64,000 bases of DNA from Limnoperna fortunei (lineage: Eukaryota; Mollusca; Bivalvia; Mytilida; Modiolidae): the NCBI GenBank assembly GCA_944474755.1, contig OX104115.1, positions 38,761,080 through 38,825,079 of the forward strand, read 5' to 3'. Below the pieces are notes generated by a model. The model was not told the origin of the DNA and made no database searches. It saw only the letters and a program-made list of their open reading frames with translations. This document shows, one piece after another, positions 36,940-48,070 of this stretch (the stretch's first letter is position 1; the number at the start of each line of letters is the position of its first letter). A program made the position numbers and the translations under genes.

Positions 36940-37242
36940 TTGAGGTATTTTTCTAGTCAATTGTTAATGCCTTCTTTAAGGTTGCAACCATAACAGCTAA
37001 TTCGGCGTCTGTTATATAAGCATTGGGGCAGAACTTGCAGATACAATAAGGGTTTGTTGAGTTGCTTATCCAAATTTTGGCATTTTCGATACTAGAGTTT
37101 GTCACTCCATTGTTTATCGAACATGTAGTTGTTATATCGTTGTTAGCAGAACTTGTAGGTATCATGCCTTTGCTCCCAGAACTTGTTGACGTTGCAGTAT
37201 TCACTAAACTGTAAGTTGTCAAACTTGTTGTCGTAACACCAA
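36940..37242 (-). pseudogene. Ser/Thr-rich stalk exon with Cys motif, carrying an in-frame TAG
   Basis: Acceptor ATTCGGTTTAG, donor CTCAA then GTACGT, 303 bp with phase 1 at both ends. Sequence in order: a Ser/Thr/Asn-rich, probably O-glycosylated stalk (VGVTTTSLTTYSLVNTATST ..), then NPYCICKFCPNAYITDAELA, a short amphipathic helix VMVATLKKALTID, TAG at 36953-36955, then KNTSS. In the family as I remember it the position after LT(I/V)(D/N) is Lys, so one change (AAG to TAG) explains the stop. Everything around it, including splice phase, is in order. It is either a recently dead allele or a genuinely shortened secreted form. Confidence 0.6.
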
Positions 37243-38528
37243 CTAAACCGAATACAAAAGAAAACTCACAGTATGGTGCTACTATTCACGTTGTATAGAT
37301 TGGTATCGTATAAAATTTGAACTTAAACTCAATAGATGCATTGAAACGAAAATTGGCAAAATTTTTTAATGATGACCAATTTTTTATTGTGTGCATAACA
37401 TAGCTTGACAGGTAGAGAATTGTCAGTAGAAAGAAACGTTATGATATTCAGTTTAGGGTTCACATACATGCATTAAAATATTTGCTTACATTGCTTTCCG
37501 AAAAATCGCAATCAGTCGGGACGCCAAGATTCGATTTGTCCGTTAAAGTGGGCGTTGTCATGACTGGGAAATCAGGGGAAATAACCACAATTTTTATAGG
37601 TGGCGCGCTAATCGCATATTTTCGTCTTGATGTAAACAAATCGCATCGCTCGATATTTGTATGAAAATCAATAAAGAATCATGTACATCTATCAAAACGA
37701 AATAAAAGATATTAAAGTTATATAATTTTTGGAGGCAACTGAGGTAAAAACTATAAGTTTACAGTGATTTAAATATAGACTGATTAGTTTAACTGACACT
37801 CGTTCGTCAGCTCATGTTTCAGAAACGTAATTTGGCGGGGAAAACCAGGTCTATATTTAACTGTCACAAATGCATCCCCCAGTATCAAATTAGAACAAAA
37901 ATGCTCAAAATAGATAAAATAAACATAGAGAATCCCCCTATTCGTCCAAGCACACATTACTATATCATTTTCTTCCTGAAAAAAAGAACATTGAAGCAGA
38001 CGAGGACAAACTGTGCCATTTTGCAGAGTTAGGACGTATTAAAGTCATCTGCTGAAGCAAAAAAGAACAATGTGAAAAAGTAAGTATAAAAAATATTCTG
38101 TTTTTGTATATAGATACATTATATGAACATTAATTATGTAGAAAATGGCAGAAATCCGTTATAATAATTCTTGATTAGCTTTCTGTCCCTCGAGACCAGT
38201 CGACTTCGCTGATTTCCATATAGCCCTGCAGTTTGCTTAATTTATTTAAGAAATTTGTGTTATTAATTCCCTGTTTATTTCCCATGTAAGATGTTAAGCA
38301 CTGTAGGCCAATGATAGGCTCCAAAACACGTGGGTGAAAGTTTGGCTGGCCGCGTAAGCATAGGCCTATTTATATCATTTCAAATTTATTTTACTTTCTC
38401 TTTTGCATTGAGGTCCAAGATTTAAATTTGCATTTTATGTATATTCAAAGTTTTCCATGCAGTTTCAATATTAAAAGTTTTTTCAACTATTAGTCATTTT
38501 GTTATAATACACATTTTATCTATTTCAG
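37243..38528. other. Spacer with one weak exon candidate
   Basis: Mostly unassigned. At 38033-38079 (plus) a short frame DVLKSSAEAKKNNVKK sits between ..GTTAG and a strong donor GTAAGT, in the right phase to join 38529. Nothing else is supported. Confidence 0.25.
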
Positions 38529-38643
38529 GAAGTTTGTTTGGTCAATGGATAATCCCTATCCATTCGCCTTTACAAGTTATTGGATGAAGATATTGGATGC
38601 AGTGAAAATCTGTGGACTTGACTTGAAATATTATCATTCTTAA
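38529..38643 (+). CDS. Possible C-terminal exon (plus strand)
   Basis: Acceptor TTTATCTATTTCAG, then one base and 37 codons: KFVWSMDNPYPFAF, TSYWMKILDAVKICGLDLKY, YHS and TAA at 38641. The aromatic-rich but balanced composition and the good acceptor suggest a real last exon. The donor at 38080 is in matching phase. I do not recognise the family. Confidence 0.3.
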
Positions 38644-38919
38644 GAGATTTATTTATTATTGAATAATTATTTCCTTTTTCACTTCTTTACACTATTTATT
38701 TATTTATATAATATTTACTTCTTTACAGTTTTTATTTAGATAACTTTCAAGATTTTTTTTAGTAATTTCTGTTCGAATATTCTTTGTTAATTTTACTTGA
38801 CGTATTAAAACCAAACACTCTTAACTGCAAGAATTAAAACTCTACAGTAGACCTGCAGATAAACTCTATTAAAATGCCTTAATGTATATAGGTACCAATG
38901 GAAATTAACCTGTAAAAGT

Positions 38920-39110
38920 TATTGCAACCTATGTACCCTTATACGCGGATGCTGGTCATTGTTTTATAGCGAGGAAAGAGTTAGTCACATATGAACCCTT
39001 ACATGTGAATGCTGGTCGTTCTTTCTTGTTTTGGTTTTTTTGGTTGGGGGTGGGTGTGGAAGGTTATATTGCAACCCATGTACCCCTATACGTGTATGCT
39101 GGTCAGAAAC
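38920..39110 (+). repeat. Degenerate minisatellite, three copies
   Basis: Three diverged units carry (C/T)ATGTACCC(T/C)TATACG or ATGAACCCTTACATGTG followed by GATGCTGGTC, AATGCTGGTC or TATGCTGGTC, at about 38930, 38990 and 39078, with unequal spacing. A 65-codon frame spanning them is a by-product. Confidence 0.6.
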
Positions 39111-39199
39111 ACACATTTTGTTTTATTTTTAATTTAAATTCAGGTTTTTGTTTGTTTATTTGTTTTATTTTGTATTTTTGTTGTTGTAAGATGTCTTTT

Positions 39200-41115
39200 T
39201 AAATACTGTACATTGATAAATAATAATAATAATAAATGTTTAAGAAAAAATTATTTTGCCCATGTTGCATTCAGTTGTCATTTTATAAATTAGTGTGCAT
39301 TTGCATTATTGATACATGTACATGGAGCTTACGTCTTCACTTTTATTCTGTCATTATTTCTTTGTGCTTATTAATAGACACACTGTGTCTGACAGTTATG
39401 ATTATTATGTACTGAAATTTCAGAAAAAATTGAGGATTCCCAGTCTACATGACAGACAAATTTAATATAAATTTAAAATGACAGAAATTGTAAAACCAGG
39501 TGTTCTGAAGTATGATTAGTTTCCGTCTTAGATGTATTTATGGTAAAGCCCAATTAGTACCATGCTTTTGCATTTATCATATGGATGGTCTGCTACATTA
39601 TGGTATTTTATGACAGAAAAACATGAAATCCCCATTGAACATTTTTTTCATTCCTGAAATTATTTGTAATTTGGGACTAAAGCCAGGTATGAAATTACAA
39701 AGCTATGAATTACAAAAACAAAACAAAAAATAAAACAAAGAAAAAATCATAAACCCCTCTATAAACAGAATGGGGGAATCGCGGGCGTTGCTGAAGGGTT
39801 TTACCTCTATTTTAAAACAACATAATTATGCAGTGATAAGGATTAGAATTCTAAGAATGTGATATTTCTCAATAACCTCTAGATTTTAATGATTTTCGTA
39901 AAAAAAATTCTCGTAATGAGACCTTTTCAGTTTCAACGTAGACCCACATCTTCCTTCGGAATAAGATACTAAGTAAACGTCATTTTTCTGTACATTTAAT
40001 GATTAAATGAAATGACGTTCCGAATGTCAAAATCCGAGCGTCGACATTCTTTGGAAAACCCCTATACAGGAAGAGACATTTAACTGTAACAATTGCATCC
40101 CCCAACTGATAAACATAATTTTTTGTACCATTCGATAGCTAAAATGAACTTCAAAGCATGTCTTTCCTAGCAATGCATCACTATGACGATTAAACTTCAA
40201 ATTCAAGGAATTCCTAGCGCGGACATTTGAACAGTCGCCCTTTCACCAACTTAAGTCATATATTTTATTATGATGCAGTGAGTACTTTATCGTATTTTGC
40301 ATTAAAAATGGTATAAATTTTTCTCGTTCATTATATCTATGAAAAAATATTTAATGTGTAACAAAGAGTAGCTCAAATTTTGCATTTTCTACGGCATCGT
40401 CTGTTTACCGAATTTTGAATTAAAGTCACGTGACCCTGGTCATGACAATGGAACTCTCCTGTGTCGGTGGCATCCCGGCTGAATTATTGCGATCTATACA
40501 CACAATGTATACACTACAAACGAGACAACACAATCTGACCTTCAGCAAAACTGTTGTATGGAATGGAGCCATTAGTTACCAGCCAATTATACATGTGCAT
40601 CACTGGCTTTGTTAATGTTATCAAGCTCCCATTACCTCTAATCAACATATTTTAGCAAGTCTGATTCTGGTTAATGTAATGTACTTACATTCTACAAACA
40701 CTGCTAGACTGTCAGCCAATGCACGATCTGGGTCTAGTAAAACAGATGAGAAGTAATAGGCGTCTAACAAATGAGAAAGTTTAGTCTGTGTTTTGTTTTA
40801 AAATGTATTTGCATGTATGATCAAATCATATAACATTTTTGTAATTTACCTCAAATCATTTGACGTGTTTAAACTTTCAAATGGTTATAAGGTAAATATA
40901 CTCATTTTTATTGTAACCAGCAAGTTAGTTTGCAGTATCGCATATTATTCAACGCATTACAAAATAATAAATAAACCAACTGCTTCCTTAACTATTCATT
41001 TCACTTTAGACAAAAAATATTTTTAAATGAAATTGCGCATACCCTTTTTATTCATAACTATTTTAGGGGCCAAAAAATAAACGAACCAGCATTTATTCGA
41101 TGCGTGATCTGCTAG
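39200..41115. other. AT-rich stretch with nothing recognised
   Basis: Contains a short (AAT)n run at about 39220 and otherwise unassigned sequence. A 61-codon frame at 40430 has no support. Confidence 0.4.
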
Positions 41116-42962
41116 TACGTTGTAGCGTAAAATCTGCAAGTCCGTAAAAAATGCAAGTTCCGCTTCCGGTTTCCGGCCATAAACTTGTGTTTTTTACGCT
41201 GACTGTTGTAAAAATCGCAAGTCCGTAATAATTGCAAGTCGCATCTAAATGTCAATAAATATTGAAAATCAAATGATAATTCATAATTTATTACAATTTG
41301 AATCAAAATGACTCAAATAATGTTCAATTATTCTTAAATATATAAATTGTGCTGTTCTTCAAAATGAAATTAACGATATATCAAAATCTCACAAATGCAT
41401 ATATTTTGCACAGATAAAACAAAAGGAAAAAATGGGAAAATGTGAGGACATTAATGATACTTGCTAGGTCAAGTCATTACCATTAAAAAGGTATAAAAAG
41501 GTAATATATGTGTCAAAAATGTCATCTAATTGGAACATTCATATAATTAACAATAATTGTGCAGACAGGATGCAAAGCTTTAATTGTTCTATACAGCCAT
41601 AAAAAATGCAAGTTTAAAAATATGTTAAGCCATATTTGATAAAAACTGGTAAAAAATCATAACCTCACTGCTCTATATAGTACTAGCAGATATTAACTTA
41701 TTTTAGTAATTCAAAATTAATAACAATTAATTGATTTTTTGTTACAAATTCCACCAATTTATATCCGAAATTAATTCATGACAGCCGTAACAAATGCAAG
41801 TTTTTACCTATATTAAACCGAATTTCATAAAAACTTGATAAAAACATACATTACTTAGTCTATATAGTACTAGCAAATATAACTAAAGATTTTTATTCAA
41901 GATAAGTAACATAAATTTAGTTTTTATTGCACACTCTTCCAATTTATATCAGAAACTAGTTCAAGACAGCCGTAAAAATGCAAGTTTTTGCCTATATTAA
42001 ACCGTATTTCATAAAAACTTGATAAAAACATAAATTACTTACTCAACATAGTACTAGAAAATATAACTCAAGATTTTTATTCAAGATAAGTAACAGAAGT
42101 CAAGTTTTGATTGCAAACTCTACCAATTTATATCAGAAACTAGTTCAAGGCAGCCATAAAAAATGCAAGTTTTTAACTATATTAAACCATATTTCATAAA
42201 AATTGGATAAAAACATAAATTACCTACTGTATATAGTACTATCAAATTTAACTAAATATTTTTATTCAAGATAAGTAACAGAAGTTAAGTTTTGATTGCA
42301 AATTTATATCAGAAATTAGTTCAAGACAGCCATAAATATGAAAGTTTTTATTGCAGACCAGACTGAAGTAAATATATTGAATGTTTCTGTTATGCAGGTT
42401 TAAAATTTTATTTTAAAAATGAATTTTGAATATTACATTGAATTGCATTTGTTTCATTAATGTAAAAGTTTGAAACGGTTCACTTGGAAATATATACTGT
42501 ATATATGAAATTATAAGATTTATGTAATCCTTAATCAACTATTAGAAATTGTGAGCAAAAATATTGAAAGAAAAGGCTTCTTATAATTAAAATAAACGGC
42601 AATAAATGACTTCTTAGAAAAAATCAATAGCATTTTAAATATAAAATCAAATTATCGTGTATATATCATATCAAAGCCGTCCACGAACTGAGAAAATTAA
42701 CGAAGTTGAGATATTCAACGAATTTATTGTGCTGAATTATTTATCGTCACCTCTTGAATCATAAATTGATAACATTCGTTAGCTATGGAGTTATTACACC
42801 TTAAAAAGAATGAGTTTATCAATGACAATATTTCTAAACAAATTATGAAAGTTTTTTTCGAATGCCACAGCGAACCGGAAGTTACTAAACTTGCATTTTT
42901 TACACCGAAAGCAATATGTGATATATTTTTTACGGGACTTGCATTTGTTACGCTACAACGTA
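41116..42962. mobile_element. 1.84-kb TIR element with TA target duplication and internal satellite
   Basis: The element 41118-42960 begins CGTTGTAGCGTAAAATCTGC, and the reverse complement of its right end is CGTTGTAGCGTAACAAATGC. Both then continue AAGTCC(C)GTAAAAAAT, giving terminal inverted repeats of about 35 bp. Both sides are flanked by TA (41116-41117 and 42961-42962). There is no transposase frame. GTAAAAAATGCAAGT-like motifs are repeated near both ends and throughout the interior. TA duplications fit Tc1/mariner-like mobilisation, but the terminus does not let me name a family. Confidence 0.75.
41594..42345. repeat. Internal tandem repeat, about 185-bp unit, five starts
   Basis: CAGCC(G/A)TAA..ATGCAAGTTT recurs at 41594, 41781, 41967, 42151 and 42327 (spacing 187, 186, 184, 176). 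Units share TATATTAAACC.(A/T)ATTTCATAAAAA, ATATAGTACTA and TTTTTATTCAAGATAAGTAA. The array starts with the same motif that lies next to the terminal repeats. Confidence 0.8.
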
Positions 42963-43163
42963 TCTGAAATAGTAAAGCACTTTATTCTGGACTAATAACA
43001 CAAGTATGTGGTAAGATTTATACAGGATATACAATGTGTACATCTGGTACTCAAAAAAGAGGTGACTGATAGGCTTCTATGCATTGTTTAGGTTTTATTC
43101 TGACATTATTTCTATAAATAAAACTCATTATAGATAAACAAATCAGTCGATGACCACACTTAC

Positions 43164-43344
43164 GTAAACTAACTTGGCAATATGGGTATGCGAGCTATAC
43201 AGAACTGAAGGTCTAGATGTACTATCATATTTTTCGTAACCACAATCATCTGTACTATCGATGTCTACCACACTTAACCAAATATTATCATCAGCACATC
43301 TATTCCCCCAATCTCGAGTCATTTGAAACTTTCTGTATTTTAAT
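43164..43344 (-). CDS. Ectodomain exon D of the mollusc family gene
   Basis: 181 bp, one leading base plus 60 stop-free codons, acceptor GTATTTTAAG, donor TTTAC then GTAAGT. It reads LKYRKFQMTRDWGNRCADDN, IWLSVVDIDSTDDCGYEKYD, then STSRPSVLYSSHTHIAKLVY. The F-x-M-T-R-D-W-x-N-x-C-x-x-D pattern, the second Cys and a P-x-x-L-Y-S end are the C-terminal half of an extracellular module that I recall as repeated across bivalve genomes and lacking a named domain. Two cysteines could pair. The start phase matches exon C. Confidence 0.7.
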
Positions 43345-43640
43345 CTTAAAATACAAATTTACATCATATACATGTAGCTATCATCTGAAGCCTTTACCTA
43401 ATAAAATTGAAACACTATTAATTTAACTCTACTAGTTCTTGGTATTGTGCTAGGTTTTATTAGTTTGACCAAAGAATAACTGTTTATTAAGTAAACTGTT
43501 TAAAAGTTTGTTCTTGCCTGCTGTAGGAGAATTAAAATTTATGTAAAAATATAATTGCATGTGTGCTGGTATGGCTTGAAAATAATCTAAAGGTGCTGTT
43601 GTGTTGTTACAATGTACATAACATGTACATAAATATTTAC

Positions 43641-43798
43641 ACTACTATTGAAAACGTAGGTGGTGTTGCAGACATTATGTCTTTGTAGCTAGTTGGTAAC
43701 AATCGTGTATGATCGAACCAATTCATTTTAGTACTTCCTATTCCATCAAAAAGGTGATATGCAACCTCTTTACCACCATCATAAACTGCCACCCGTTA
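43641..43798 (-). pseudogene. Ectodomain exon C, TAA as its first codon
   Basis: 158 bp from acceptor ATTTTACCAG to donor GTAGT then GTAAAT (phase 0 to phase 2, both matching neighbours). After TAA (43796-43798) it reads RVAVYDGGKEVAYHLFDGIG, then STKMNWFDHTRLLPTSYKDI and MSATPPTFSIV. The FDG-x-G-x(4)-N-W-F core is the best landmark of the module. The stop sits where a Lys or similar polar residue is expected and could be one substitution from AAA. No other acceptor in this stretch keeps the frame. Confidence 0.65.
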
Positions 43799-43859
43799 CT
43801 GGTAAAATTTAGCAAAAATACGTATTGCGTTAGCTTTAAACTCATAGTGACAGCCGAAT

Positions 43860-45083
43860 ATATGTGAATGATTATGGTATACATTAATTGATCGAAGATA
43901 GCTTGACGCCATGAATGCAATATTTAAGCTGCATTTACGTGAACACATGTACAAACAAACAATCTGCGCGAAAAATCTTAGTAGGGTTGGAGACTTTCGA
44001 AATCTACCAATTATGAAAGTGGTTTTTATCGTGCAAGCATTCTGTTTGAATGGTGATTAACGCCCCACGTTCAGCATGTTTAAGCTATATCAATATAGTC
44101 CAATTCTATTGCAAAAGGGGGGGGGGGTGTCGGGTGGGCGAGGTACCCATCTTACAATCAAATAGCTTTCAAACTTGAGTCATCGTTCAAAAACTAGCAT
44201 GAGGGTTAAAGTTACGAAAATGTGCTCTCTTTGCACGCAAAGTGGTAAGTGGAATATTTATTAAAATGATTCTCTACACGTTCCATCACGGGTTTGACCG
44301 CCAATGCCCACAAAGTCCTGAGACGATTTCTGTTGTTAAATATGTGAGCCAAAGCCCTTTGAAACACATGGATATTCAGGAAATTTCTAGTTATTTAATG
44401 TATACTTTGAACTGTACATTTTGTAGGTGTACACATTAAATTGGTTCATGGTTAGATGTCCGTCAGTCGATCAAACATTTGTGACCGTCTCTATCAAAAT
44501 CTCATGATAAGCATTCTATTCCTCATCATACAATGTAGCTGCCGGTTGAATTATTGTTAGAAGACTTGTCTGACCCGACATTATATCGATTCGTAAATAA
44601 AAACGTCAGTTAATCAATCGATTAACCCGTGTGTATTACATTGGGCTTCTGTATAAATTGTGGTTGAAACATTAAAACTGGCTAATCTTGTCAGTCTAGT
44701 TTAAAGTCGAGAAAAGCTGCCAAAGTAGGGATCAAATATGCAACCTCAGAGTCAGCATGGTGGTGATAAATTAAGATAGTAAACTGGTTTTAATACTAGG
44801 CCATCATACATAATTACATTATGGTGTAAAAGTACATGTATACGTATAGGTATACGTATAAGATATCAAATGACTGTTTCTAAAGAAGGGAAAAAATATA
44901 CTTGCATAAACTATGATAGCTCGCTTGTACAACCAACACCAAAACTCAAGTTTATAAATATTTATCAAATGCTTACATAATAGTAAATGTTTAAAAATCA
45001 GCTAAATTAAGGGCTAAATATATCCTATATTTATGTGGGAATAGAACACCACGCTTAACTATCATGGTGTATAAACAGTTTAC
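43860..45083. other. Intron between exons B and C
   Basis: Contains a short SINE-tail scrap (about 44050-44100, GTGATTAACGCCCCACGTTC, AGCATGTTTAAGCTATAT), an 11-12-base G run at about 44119, and a stretch (44230-44400) that resembles 54040-54170 beyond the related exon at 54.8 kb. No other exon was supported. Confidence 0.4.
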
Positions 45084-45226
45084 CTGAACAATGTTTTGTG
45101 TTGACCACTGATCAGCTATCTCTGAATTAAAGTGTTTCTTTATTGGGTTTGTAAGGGACTGAGCTTGCACATCTCCAACGTTCAGTGTTCCATTATTTGT
45201 GTAGAGTTTGTAAACATCATCTAGGC
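45084..45226 (-). CDS. Ectodomain exon B
   Basis: 143 bp, acceptor AACATTTTCAG, donor TTCAG then GTAAAC. It reads (G)LDDVYKLYTNNGTLNVGDVQ, then AQSLTNPIKKHFNSEIADQW, then STQNIVQ, with no stops. It starts in phase 1, as exon A ends, and finishes in phase 0. A decayed duplicate lies at 54812-54940, which is strong support that it is a true exon. The Asn-rich, charged sequence with an N-G-T sequon fits an extracellular protein. Confidence 0.75.
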
Positions 45227-45265
45227 CTGAAAATGTTTATATTGCTTTATAGCCTTCTTAATTTC

Positions 45266-45310
<45 letters not shown>
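45266..45310. repeat. (TA)n microsatellite
   Basis: About 22 TA units next to the tail of the tRNA-headed element. Confidence 0.9.
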
Positions 45311-45311
<1 letters not shown>

Positions 45312-45812
45312 TTCTACAAATTAAGCCCAACACTGTTTGAATTAGATTTTTAACACTGTCAAATTTTTGTTTACCCTCAGCGGGATTCGAACTCACACCG
45401 TTGTGACACTGTGGCACCAAATCGCCTGCACCATGTCCAGCGGTCTAGACCCCTCGGCCAAATCCGCTATATAAAAATATAGCTTCATTAACCGGGGTGA
45501 ATCGTAGACATAGACATAGTACATGTGTACTAGCGTGTGACGATGGAATTTTCGTAACCAATACATATTAATTTGACAGTAATCTAATTCAGCATTTTTG
45601 TATATATTATATAAGATGACAAAGTTACTTGTCATTCAGTCACAGTAAGTAAATTATATACAAACGTCTAAGTATTGTGACAACCATATAATATATCTAT
45701 CCAGCGGATTTCTGAAACATCAGAAATACAGGGTTAATATCAAATTTTTATATATACTTCTACAAATTAAGCCCAACACTGTTTGAATTAGATTTTTAAC
45801 ACTGTCAAATTT
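45311..45812 (-). mobile_element. tRNA-headed SINE bounded by 56-bp direct repeats
   Basis: On the minus strand 45467-45375 is tRNA-like: GCGGATTTGGCCGAGGGGTC (box A) and GAGTTCGAATCCCGC (box B), with a long variable arm like Ser or Leu tRNA, but no intact acceptor stem, so not a gene. Identical 56-bp sequences (CTTCTACAAATTAAGCCCAA to AACACTGTCAAATTT) lie at 45311-45366 and 45757-45812. The region between resembles 62.9-63.2 kb. It may be two nested SINE bodies or a composite unit. Confidence 0.6.
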
Positions 45813-45940
45813 AAATAAAAATAATTTTATCGACTTTATTCTAAATAAATGCATTCAGCAAATATCTAAACCCATGTAAAAAAAATTTGTTGAAGTTAGT
45901 CTGCAACAATAAGCAAGCAATGACACAACCTATTACAAAC

Positions 45941-45990
45941 CTCCAGTAGCTACTTTGAACACAAGAGTCCAACCACTGGTGACAGTTATT
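45941..45990 (-). CDS. Ectodomain exon A
   Basis: 50 bp: one base, 16 codons ITVTSGWTLVFKVATG, one base; acceptor TTGCAACAAG (weak polypyrimidine tract), donor GGAG then GTTTGT. S-G-W-T-L-V-F-K at the start of the mature module is characteristic of the family as I know it, and phase 1 fits exon B. The signal-peptide exon expected upstream was not identified. Confidence 0.6.
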
Positions 45991-46781
45991 CTTGTTGCAA
46001 TTAAATAAAAAAATATTAAACATGTTTTTTATCATTATTATGCCTAAAATAAAGAAAACACCAAATGTAATAGCATTTCTCTCTTAGCTCAATATTCAAT
46101 AAAATGTAAGCAACTATCTTATAATTGCAATAAGGATCAACAAGGAATATTTTGTATCTTGCCTTTCAACATTTACACATCAACTGCTAGTACACATATA
46201 TGGAGGACTCTTGTGCAAATTTCGATATAAACTTTGTTGTGATTTGTTGAAAACTTTAGTGTTCACCCAGTGGAACAAAATTTGAGTTGTCATAGTAAGA
46301 CGTCAAAAGCAAGGTCGCCAAAATGGTAAAATAATAAATTCTTCTATAAAATTTGAACAGCGTTAATATCTCATCAAAATAACATGAAGAAATAATCAGC
46401 GAAGAAACGTTGAAAAATTAGCTCTAATGAATATGAAAAGTAATAATTAGTGTAACAAGAAACGCTTACTTTCTCGTATTATTACTTCAGATGTCTGAAT
46501 TAACTACAAAAGTCGATTTGTGAATAGCGTAAAAAAGAAAAACATGGTACATGTACAATATAATTAACTTTGGATTCATTTCTACGCAAAAATGGCAAGA
46601 AAACCGACCGAACAACAAGAGCCAAAAGTCAAGGGACCATTACAAATTAGGATTTAGACAAATATAAACAACACAAAACAAAACACAAAAAACAGTAAGT
46701 GAGTAACCCGAACCCAATAAAGAAAGAAAGCAAAATGTAGTCGAACAAAGGAAACTTCATAATAATTGCAAAACTGCTTAC

Positions 46782-46876
46782 CAACGATATCCAAAATCAA
46801 TCCAATCCTGTATTTTGTCCAGGGGACAATATTTCCGCAATATGAAAAAATGCTACTTATATCGCCACACAATAAA
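46782..46876 (-). CDS. Possible additional exon with the same phases as exon A
   Basis: 95 bp with acceptor TTCTTTTTCAG and donor GTTG then GTAAGC. It reads LLCGDISSIFSYCGNIVPWT, then KYRIGLILDIV, without a stop. It begins with one base and ends with one base, exactly like exon A, so it could splice in its place or be a diverged duplicate. Family resemblance is weak (only W-T). Confidence 0.3.
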
Positions 46877-48069
46877 CTGAAAAAGAATTCATATTCACAC
46901 TAACGATGTCGATGATATTCCTACTTTGTGCAGTCCTGACAAATTGGTAAACAAGGATGTCCACTTAGTGCAAATTATAAATTAATTTTTGGGGCAATTC
47001 AAAAGATACAGAAATGTAATTAAATGTATAATATCAAATTACGACATTCGATGATAAATAGAAAACCCATTAACACTAATCAACACGCATTCAGGGACAA
47101 CACAAACAAAGAATTGATGTCAGATTGATATATTTTGCTCCACTTGTGTCACTCATGTGGTACTCTGCGTTCAACGTTAATTTCCAGATACATTTTAAGC
47201 TACCCCCCAAAAGATGTGTCATTTTTAGTGATGCCGAAATATTACTATCCGGAAACATGAATTTATTATTCAGAAATGAACTTGCTGAAACTTTACCGGA
47301 GAATAGTAAAAAGGATTTAAATAAACATTTAAGATCTCTGATGTTGAACATGGTTGAATATTTTATTGTGTGTCCGCAGACAATAAACGTAATTAGGTTT
47401 AACACATATTGTTTCAGGTTTTTCACAATAGTATAATTTCCATATATTATTAGAGAATAATAGGTCTCGCGAGACCGAAAGAACATACAGACAACTAAAT
47501 ATCATTTTTAAGTTGAAAAAACCAACGATTAATCTGTTCAGTAATAAATATTGAGAAATTATGTTAAACAACCTCGTTAACCCTTAAATTCTAAAAGACA
47601 ATTTTTTACTCTATTCACATGCATCTTACTTACTATACATTTATTCAAACTTACCCAACTATACGTGCGATGTGTTCAGTTAAAAAGTATATTATGCTTT
47701 ATATAAAAACGTTTGTTCAAAGGTAAAAAGTCAATATGCAATGAAGGCAAAAGTATCAACTACAATAGTTTGAACCATTTAAAAGACAATCATGTCAGTG
47801 TTTATACATGCGAAGACCTGTTAGTGCAGGAGAAAAATGTTTTGATCATAATGTTTAATTATGTCAGCTCAACTATTAAGTCGCGCAATAAAAAACAACG
47901 TCTTGTTAAGTGTCATAGAAGTTGTTGTTTTTGCACAGTTTCTTAGTTATTAAATCCCCAACCACGAAGTGTCGGATGATTTATTATTGTTGCCGTTTCT
48001 TATTATTAAGTTGCAAAAAATGAAGTTTTGGAGACATTGTTTTCACACCGTTTCTTCATCTTCTTCTTA
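46877..48069. other. Spacer including a block related to 16.8 and 57.6 kb
   Basis: The stretch 47610-47760 shares short ordered motifs with 16840-16990 (ACTTACC, ATACGTGCG, AAAGTCAA). Opposed 103- and 131-codon frames at 47091-47486 overlap fully and were not accepted as genes. Confidence 0.35.
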
Positions 48070-48070
48070 T

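Noticed and set aside
41594..42345. CRISPR-like array
   Set aside because: Units of about 185 bp are contiguous and diverged with no spacer structure, and they sit inside a TIR element in eukaryotic DNA.
44229..44440. Exon shared with 54.0-54.2 kb
   Set aside because: The two stretches are similar, but all frames on both strands contain stops or lack matching splice signals, so they were kept as related intron sequence.
45375..45467. tRNA gene (Ser/Leu-like)
   Set aside because: Box A and box B are good but the acceptor stem does not pair cleanly and the sequence runs straight into a SINE body, so it is a retroposon head.
47091..47486. Opposed 131-codon minus and 103-codon plus frames
   Set aside because: They overlap each other completely and neither has a recognisable domain or splice context. 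The plus frame looks slightly protein-like but is not enough to call.
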